Positions 1-6,700 of a stretch of 9,050 nucleotides of DNA are shown piece after piece. Both the position numbers and the translations under genes were made by a program. The first letter of the stretch is position 1. The number at the start of each line of letters is the position of its first letter. The notes beneath the pieces were generated by a model that made no database searches, was not told where the DNA came from, and saw only the letters and a program-made list of their open reading frames with translations. Origin of the DNA: Bacteroidota bacterium (GTDB taxonomy: Bacteria; Bacteroidota; Bacteroidia; Flavobacteriales_F; PHOS-HE28); NCBI GenBank assembly GCA_023430325.1, contig JAEZAU010000009.1:1-9050 (forward strand). Direction: 5' to 3'.

Positions 1-269
1 CGGGAACATTCCCTGCCATGACCATGTGGACAGGCAATGCCAACAGCAATTCGCTGATCAACTACTCGGGTTCTGGCAATGACCGTACGACCATCTTGAA
101 CTTCCTGGGTGCGTCCACGTTCCTCACGCCGATCAGCGGTTACCATGCTGCCGATGTGAACATGAACGGTATTGTGACCTACTCCGGATCGAACAACGAC
201 CGTACTACCTTGCTTAACAGCCTGGGTGCTTCTACGTTCCTCTCTCCGATCGTGGAACAGCTGCCGTAG
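1..269 (+). CDS. C-terminal end of a secreted surface protein with duplicated dockerin-like repeats (5' partial)
   Basis: The reading frame is already open at the window edge (first full codon at 3) and ends at TAG 267-269, so only the last 88 residues are visible. They consist almost wholly of two tandem copies of a 39-residue unit with the core Y-S-G-S-x-N-D-R-T-T-x-L-N, then L-G-A-S-T-F-L-x-P-I, and end in EQLP. This matches a C-terminal module I know from large extracellular proteins of Flavobacteriales, usually written D-x-N-x-D-G-x-V-K-Y-T-G-x-x-N-D-R-D, which resembles dockerin calcium loops. The ATG at 18 is only an internal Met: the frame is coding upstream of it. The terminator just downstream marks this as the last gene of its transcript. 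The catalytic or binding part lies outside the window, so the specific function is unknown. I see no type A sorting tail of the type IX secretion system (no PNP motif, no Lys-rich end). Confidence 0.85.
   Translation, partial: GTFPAMTMWTGNANSNSLINYSGSGNDRTTILNFLGASTFLTPISGYHAADVNMNGIVTYSGSNNDRTTLLNSLGASTFLSPIVEQLP
33..251 (+). repeat. Two-copy dockerin-like repeat, 117-bp period
   Basis: Copy 1 spans 33-134 and copy 2 spans 150-251; equivalent codons are exactly 117 bases (39 residues) apart, for example the Tyr codons at 63 and 180. Copy 2 has the loop D-V-N-M-N-G-I-V, with oxygen ligands at loop positions 1, 3 and 5 and Gly at 6. Copy 1 has N-A-N-S-N-S-L-I, where the first Asp and the Gly are both replaced. 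Loop position 12, an acidic ligand in true dockerins and EF-hands, is Gly in both, so calcium binding is inferred only by resemblance. Confidence 0.8.
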
Positions 270-288
270 AGCGAAGCAAACTGAAATA

Positions 289-326
289 TGAGGAAAGCCG
301 CCCCAGAAGGGCGGCTTTCTTCATTA
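289..326 (+). terminator. Rho-independent terminator of the upstream gene
   Basis: A perfect 10-bp stem (294-303 with 309-318, core AAAGCCGCCC / GGGCGGCTTT) closes a 5-base loop, CAGAA. Pairing extends outward to 289 and 323 with a single G-U wobble, giving a 15-bp hairpin. The 3' arm runs into a T-rich tail (TTTCTTCATT). It lies 20 bases after the TAG of the upstream gene, so the giant gene downstream is expected to have its own promoter. The A-rich 5' arm also makes it partly symmetrical. Confidence 0.9.
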
Positions 327-629
327 CAACCCGAGCAAGGAGCGAATAGACGATAAGACGCAACGATGGTTGCCTCAGAGAAAATTAAATTATGATGGTA
401 CTTGCCCTTGACGATTAGTTACAGTACATTGCCCTCGTGTTCCGAAAACACATTCAACCATAGCCCTGTAACCTAATACCGAAGACTGCTCCGAACCAAC
501 CTTTCATAATTCTGCCAGCATAGAGCTGGATGCTTGCCGCTAGATGGGGCTCATGCCCTGTCTTACTCCCGGTGATGGCCCGACATGCCATTAGACATTT
601 CTTCTTTCCCCTAACCAAAACCCGTGAAG
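327..629. other. Intergenic region, no convincing gene; presumed promoter and leader of the giant gene
   Basis: About 300 bases separate the terminator from the chosen start codon. The stretch is visibly richer in A and T than the flanking coding DNA. Short open frames exist on both strands but show no recognisable protein. A weak match to the Bacteroidota promoter pattern (TTG, about 20 bases, TAnnTTTG) is TTG at 402-404 followed by TACATTGC at 425-432; it lacks the full TTTG and is only a candidate. A small hairpin (CCAGC 515-519, loop ATAGA, GCTGG 525-529) is too weak to call. Upstream of the start, CCAAAACCCGTGAAG is moderately A-rich without a Shine-Dalgarno, as is common in this phylum. 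Confidence 0.5.
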
Positions 630-743
630 ATGAACTGTATCGACTCAACTGTTCCGCGATCGGGGTGGCTACGTACATGCTGGCGCATACCAAGGAACAT
701 TGCATTCATGTTCGCCTTGGTATTTGCAATGACCGGTATGGCT
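630..743 (+). other. Sec signal peptide of the giant protein
   Basis: Residues 1-38. The n-region is unusually long and has Arg at 10, 15, 19 and 22. It is followed by the hydrophobic stretch IAFMFALVFAMTGMA (24-38) and a likely cleavage M-A|Q-S, giving the Gln N-terminus typical of Bacteroidota exported proteins. A start at Met27 (708) would remove every positive charge and leave only about 12 residues, so the upstream ATG is preferred; GTG 624 is the only other start-like codon nearby. Confidence 0.7.
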
Positions 744-3700
744 CAGAGCTACTCTATCGTTGGAAGTAATACTGGATCCAACTGTAGTACATGTTACCCG
801 GCTCCATTAGGCAACTACTATTGGGGCGCACGGCATCAATTCTTCATTACGGCTGCTGAGCTCGTGGCCGCAGGAATTCCGGCTGGGGCATCCATTAGTA
901 CGGTAAGCTATAATGTTCTTGCCGTGAATTCTGCACCGGTCCTCAACGGATTCCAGATACGGGTATACACCACCACATCAGCCGATCCCTTGCAATTGGC
1001 ATTTGTAGGTGGAACACCCGTTGCTCAGACCGCTGCGGTCAGCCATCAGCCTATCGCGGGATGGAATGAGTTTTCGTTGCAAAGCCCATTCACGTGGAAT
1101 GGTACGGATAATCTTGTAGTGGAATCATGCTCAGCGAATTCTGGCTGGGTCAGCAGTGGCAACGCCTCTACTGCATGGACAAACACTCTGACAGGCGCTG
1201 CGGTGAAGACCCGGTGGATCAATCAGGATTCAGGTTTCAATTGTGGCCTCGCAGGCATTTCAACTTCGGCCACTACACGTTCGGTCCATCGTTTCCAATG
1301 GACAGGCGGCTCGCCCTGCTCCGGTACACCTTCTCCAGGTAATACCCTTACTTCAGCAGATCCTGTCTGCCCTGGGCAGAACTTCACACTTTCAATGTCC
1401 ACTCCACCTATAGGAACAGGACTTACCTATCAATGGCAGAGTGCAGATGACGCCGGGTTCACAGTGAACCTTCAGAACCTGGGAACAGCTTCTACGCAAG
1501 TCACCACGCAGTCTTCATCAAAGTATTATCGGGTCATCGTTACCTGTGCTGGTCAGCCAGGTATATCCACTCCCTTGCTTGTCAACTCCACCTCGGGTGC
1601 AGCGTACTGCGGAACATATTGCGTGGCGGCTTACACCACTGGTAAAACGTCTGGTGACCTCATTTCGGAAGTTGAGATCCTTGGCACCACCTTGTTGAAC
1701 AATAGCGGTACGGCGCCTGTCAATCCAGCTTACACGTTCTTCCAGGGCCAGCCTAACTACACCACTGACCTGCAGGCAGGCAGTAGTTACAACGTTGAAG
1801 TGACCATCGGAAGTTTTTCCAATCAGCAGGTAGCTGTTTGGATCGATTACAATGATGATGGTATCTTCTCCACTCCTTCGGAGCGGGTCGGTTTTACCAC
1901 CACAGGTATCACACCTGCTTTCGGTTCTGCCACGTTCCCGATCTCTCTTGCTTGTGACCCTCCCCTGGGACCTCACCGCATGAGGGTTCGTCTGGTCTAC
2001 GCCACGGCAGGCAATACCATTGACCCTTGCTTGTCCTATTCTTTCGGTGAAACGGAGGATTATGTGGTGAACATCACTACGGCCGATCCATGTCCCGCGC
2101 CTCAACAGCTGGCCGTAAATGGTACTGGTAACGCAGATGAAGTAAGTCTTTCATGGTCGGCAGGATGTGCCGAAACCTTGTGGGATGTACACGTTCAATT
2201 GGCAGGTGGGCCTGCTCCTGGTACACCTTCACACCCGGGTGTTACGCCTCCTTTGGTAGTATCAGGTCTGGTGGCCGGTTCACAGTATGAATTCTATGTG
2301 CGTGCTGATTGTGGCGTGAATGGAACAAGTACATGGGTAGGTCCATTCGTATTCGCACCACCGCCTGCGAACGACAATTGCGCCAATACAACGGGTGGGA
2401 CCGTTGGTGCAGGCGGTACGCTTACGTTCACTGGCAACAGCATGGGCGCCACGGGTAATGGCCCAGGTGAAACGATCTTTACAGACCAGGGTGTCGGTGC
2501 AGTAGCATGGGAATCCTTCACGCTCACAGAGTGTGTGCAATCCCTCACGATCAGCTGGTGCAACAGCACACCTCCGCGTACCACTGCCTGGACAGGTATC
2601 TATACGGATTGCACACTTTCTACTGCCATCGTTACTGGCAATTACAACTGGACATGCGCCAATGGTAGCATCATTCTCATCTTCGGACAGATGGAGCCAG
2701 GGACATATTATGTTCCCGTTCTGGAATTCGAGAATGCCAATGGGCCTTATACATTGGATATCCAGCCTGGTGCCGCTTGTCCTCCACCGGCATGCGTTGC
2801 TTCTCCAACAGCTCCGAGCAATGGCGGTTATGGCTGCGATCCTGTGGTCCTCTCCTGGCCGGCGGTGCCTTTTGCCACCGGCTATGATGTGATCCTCGAT
2901 GGTGTTGAGGTCTCCACCAACCAGCCTGGTACCACATACAATGCGGGCACCATGGCCGTGGGAAGCGCCCACACCTGGTCGGTAATTCCACGGAATGATA
3001 TTGGATCGGCCTCGGGCTGCTCCACCTGGACCTTCACCATTGGTGGTGGTTGTGCATGCATACCATATTGTGCAACAAGCAATTTTGGCGATGGTGCTTG
3101 CATAACGGCAGTTTCCATCAACACATTGAACAGCACCACTGCGGCCTGTGTTCCTTCACCCGGTTATACGCTGAAGGGCAATACGACAGCACTCTCTCGT
3201 GGTGAAACGTACTCGCTTACAGTATCAGTGAACGATCTGGTCTATGGCGGCGGCATCGTTTCTGTCTGGTTCGATTGGAATGCGGATGGCACATTCACAG
3301 CTGATGAATGGTTCCAACCATACACCGCTGCACTTACCGGCAGTATCGATGTGACAGTTCCATTGACGGCGGTATTGGGCGAGACCCGCATGCGCGTTAG
3401 AAGTCGCGGCCAGGGAAATCCCAATGGTTCTGGAGACGCCTGCTCTTCAATGGGTAGCGGTACCACAGAAGATTTCTGCGTCACTATTCTACCCGTTCCT
3501 GTTTGCGCCGAGGCAACTTTCAGTGTGGTGGATGACTGCAATGCCGGTACATTCAACATTGATGTGAATGTCACCAACTTCGGATCGGGATCATCATCCA
3601 CCATTCACTACGCTGTGAACGGTGGTTCAGAGCAGACGGTCAACGCAGTAATTGGTAGCAACATCCTGGATAATGGTGGAAGTGGTTTTGCGACCACCGA

Positions 3701-6700
3701 TATCGTTGAGATCTGGATCACCAATGGATCTGCATGCGAATTGGATCTGGGCGGAGTCTACAGCAACTGCCCGATCGTCATCGATTGCGATGCGCCATCG
3801 GCACTGCAGATGTCACACTGCTATAAGAACAACGATCCACGCACGTTCACATTCGTTTCTTCCGATCCTGCTGGGGCCCTGGTCTTCAAGTTCCTGCAAC
3901 CAAGTCCGATCGCGACCGGTGATGGCGTTACCTTCTTTGATGGACCGATCGGCAGCAGCCAGATCACGCTTCCACCTGCAGGTAATGACCTGAGCTCTTT
4001 GGGTACGATCCTTTCCTCTGGCAATACACTCTCGTTCACGATCCAAGCTGATGGATCGGAGAGCTGCCATGATGATGAGACCTTGACCCCTTGGGATTTC
4101 CAGGTACGTTGTGCTGGATGCACTGAACCGCAGGCGGATTTCAGCATCGAGACGGATTGTGAGGCTCAGACCTTTGATATATCTCTGCTGGTCTGGGACT
4201 TCGGTTTCAATGAACTCAATGATCCGATGAGCTCCGCCACGATAGAGTACACAGTGAATTCTATCGTGAACACGATCTTCGTTGATAACCCGGATTCTCT
4301 GTATCTGGTGGGCACGTTCCCCCTGGGCACCGTGGTGCATCTGGAAATTCTTCATGCACAGGAAGGTGCCTGCGATCTGGTAATGGGCAATTTCACCCAG
4401 AACGTTCCATGTCCACCAGCATGTTTGAGCGCTCCCACGGCCCCGGCCATTGGAGCCAGCTCATGTGTGAATTCCGGTGCTGTAACGCTCAGTTGGCCGG
4501 CCATGTCCGGAGCAACGGGATATGATGTGTATCTTGATGCTGGTGCAGGTCCTGCTACCACATTGGTCAGCAGCAACCAGGCCGGCACTACGTTCAACGC
4601 GGGTACCCTGGCCGGCGGCAGCTACTCCTGGAGAGTGGAACCTCGCAATGCCAATGGCGCTGCGATCGGCTGCAGTGATTGGTCTTTCGTACGCGTTGCC
4701 AATCCTGTTGTCACTGCTTCAAGCAATTCGCCTGTCTGCCCCGGTGATGTGATCGAACTCTCCGCAAGCTCCGTAGCTGGTGCCACATACCTGTGGAGCG
4801 GCCCCGGTGGCTTCAGCAGTACCGATCAGGAGACCACACATACCCAGGCTGAGACCGGTGATTTCACATACGCGGTGGTTGCTACGGCACCTGATGGTTG
4901 CCAATCGAATCCGGCGGCCGTTGTAGTAGCGGTCCTGGTGGCTCCGGAGATCAGTTCTGTGACAGCATCACCTGCAGATATCTGCCCGGGTGGTACTTCT
5001 CAACTGAACGTGTCTGCCTTTGTTCCACCGAGTGATTACTGCTACCCCGAGTCATCATCAGGTTGCTCCAGTGGTGATTACATCTCCAGCGTGAGCATTG
5101 CCGGTATCAGCAGGACCAGTGTTTGTGACAACCAACTAGGTGGTGGCAACAACTACTTCACTTCGCCATCAGGAACTCTTGTGGCAGGAAGCACGGGTAA
5201 TGTATATTCCATCGGAACTGCAACGGCCTGGCCTCAGGGAGCAGCCGCCTGGATCGATTACAACCAGAACGGGGTGTTCGAAGAAAGTGAGAACATCTTC
5301 AATGGTTACGTGGGTTCTGGTGGTGCAGTGTATTCCGGTACCTTCTCCGTTCCAGCGAATGCGTTCAACGGTGCCACCAGACTGCGTGTACGTAGTACGT
5401 ATGCGGGGAACCCTGGCGCTTCAGGAGCATGTACCACCAACACGTTCAGTGAAGTTGAGGACTACAACGTTACCATCACTAACGGTATCCAAGATCCCAA
5501 CATCACTTACGTATGGGATCCTGCAGCGTCATTGGATGATGCCACCATTGCGAACCCTGTTGCATCTCCAGCGGCCAATACCACTTACACAGTGACAGCC
5601 TTCAATGGCAGCTGTGCAAGCGCCCCTGCTACAGTGGATGTGAACATCGGTGGCGACCCACTTGCTGTTACCGTGGGTGCATCTGATACTGATATCTGCG
5701 CCTCAACGTCGGTGACCATTACTGCTACGGCCACCGGTGCCGGGCCATACACCTACAGCTGGTCACCCGGTGGTGAGACCACGGCTTCGATAACCGTTGA
5801 GCCCACCTCGACCACCACATACACGGTGACGGTGACCAATCCGTGCATGGAAGAGGAGACGGCCAGCGTGGAGATCGTTGTTCAACCTACGCCTACCGCC
5901 AGCGCCAGCGCATCTACTGCTTGCATCGGACAGTCCCTGCAGTTGACCGGTACTACGGATATCGGTACACAATTCTCATGGACCGGTCCCGCGGGCTTCT
6001 CAAGCGCGGCTCAGAACCCATCGATAGCATCACTCACCGAGGCCAATAGTGGTACCTATACCTTCATAGCTACACTCGGTGATTGCTCTACTGCATCCAC
6101 AGTGTCCGTAACGGTGAATGACAGCCCGGTGATCAATTCGATCTCGGCCACACCGGCAACGATCTGTGATGGAGCGACTTCACAACTCCTTCTGAACGCG
6201 AACATTCCGGTAGATGCGTATTGCATCCCATCTTTCCCCAACGGTTGCGGTATCGATTACATCTCGAATGTCACGATCGCGGGCATAGTGCGCAACAGCA
6301 CGTGCGACGGTGTTTACAACAACTTCGCAAGCCCGCAAGGTGCCTTGGTGGCTGGTAGCGCTGGGAATAGTTACTCTGTTACTACAGGTGGCGATACCGA
6401 AGGTGCTTCCGCATGGATCGATTACAACCAGGATGGTGTATTCGATGTCAGCGAGAATATCTTCAATGGTTACCTCGGAACCGTCCCAGCCACGTACAGC
6501 GGAACTTTCGCAGTGCCTGCGGGTGCGAAGAACGGTGCCACCCGCATGCGTGTGATGGCTCGTTATAACGTCAATCCAGGTACCGATGCTTGTCCTGCCG
6601 GATCATGGGGTGAGACCGAGGATTACACGGTGGTGATCACAGGTGGCGTAAATGCTTCGCTGAGCATTTTATGGTCGCCAGCAGCATCGTTGAACGATGC

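Noticed and set aside
402..432. Possible Bacteroidota promoter, TTG and TACATTGC
   Set aside because: The downstream box lacks the full TTTG and the upstream box is minimal; it is mentioned under the intergenic entry but not called as a feature.
454..705. Minus-strand open frame of 83 codons in the intergenic region
   Set aside because: No domain, no signal and no plausible promoter; it overlaps the start of the giant gene on the opposite strand.
708..710. ATG 708 as the start of the giant protein
   Set aside because: It would give a signal peptide with no basic residue and only about 12 residues before the cleavage site; the Arg-rich segment just upstream fits the n-region.
530..769. Open frame of 79 codons overlapping the start of the giant gene
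   Set aside because: It overlaps the signal-peptide region in another frame, has no recognisable protein character and ends inside the well-supported coding sequence.
1518..2105. Minus-strand open frame of 195 codons
   Set aside because: Antisense to GEVED 1, Arg-rich and without any family resemblance.
2280..2972. Minus-strand open frame of 230 codons
   Set aside because: Entirely antisense to the FnIII and PAND-NC coding region; its Cys/Arg-rich translation is typical of a shadow frame in Gly/Thr-rich sequence.
3813..4355. Minus-strand open frame of 180 codons
   Set aside because: Antisense to the A-CUB-A' block; the sense strand gives clear domains while this one gives none.
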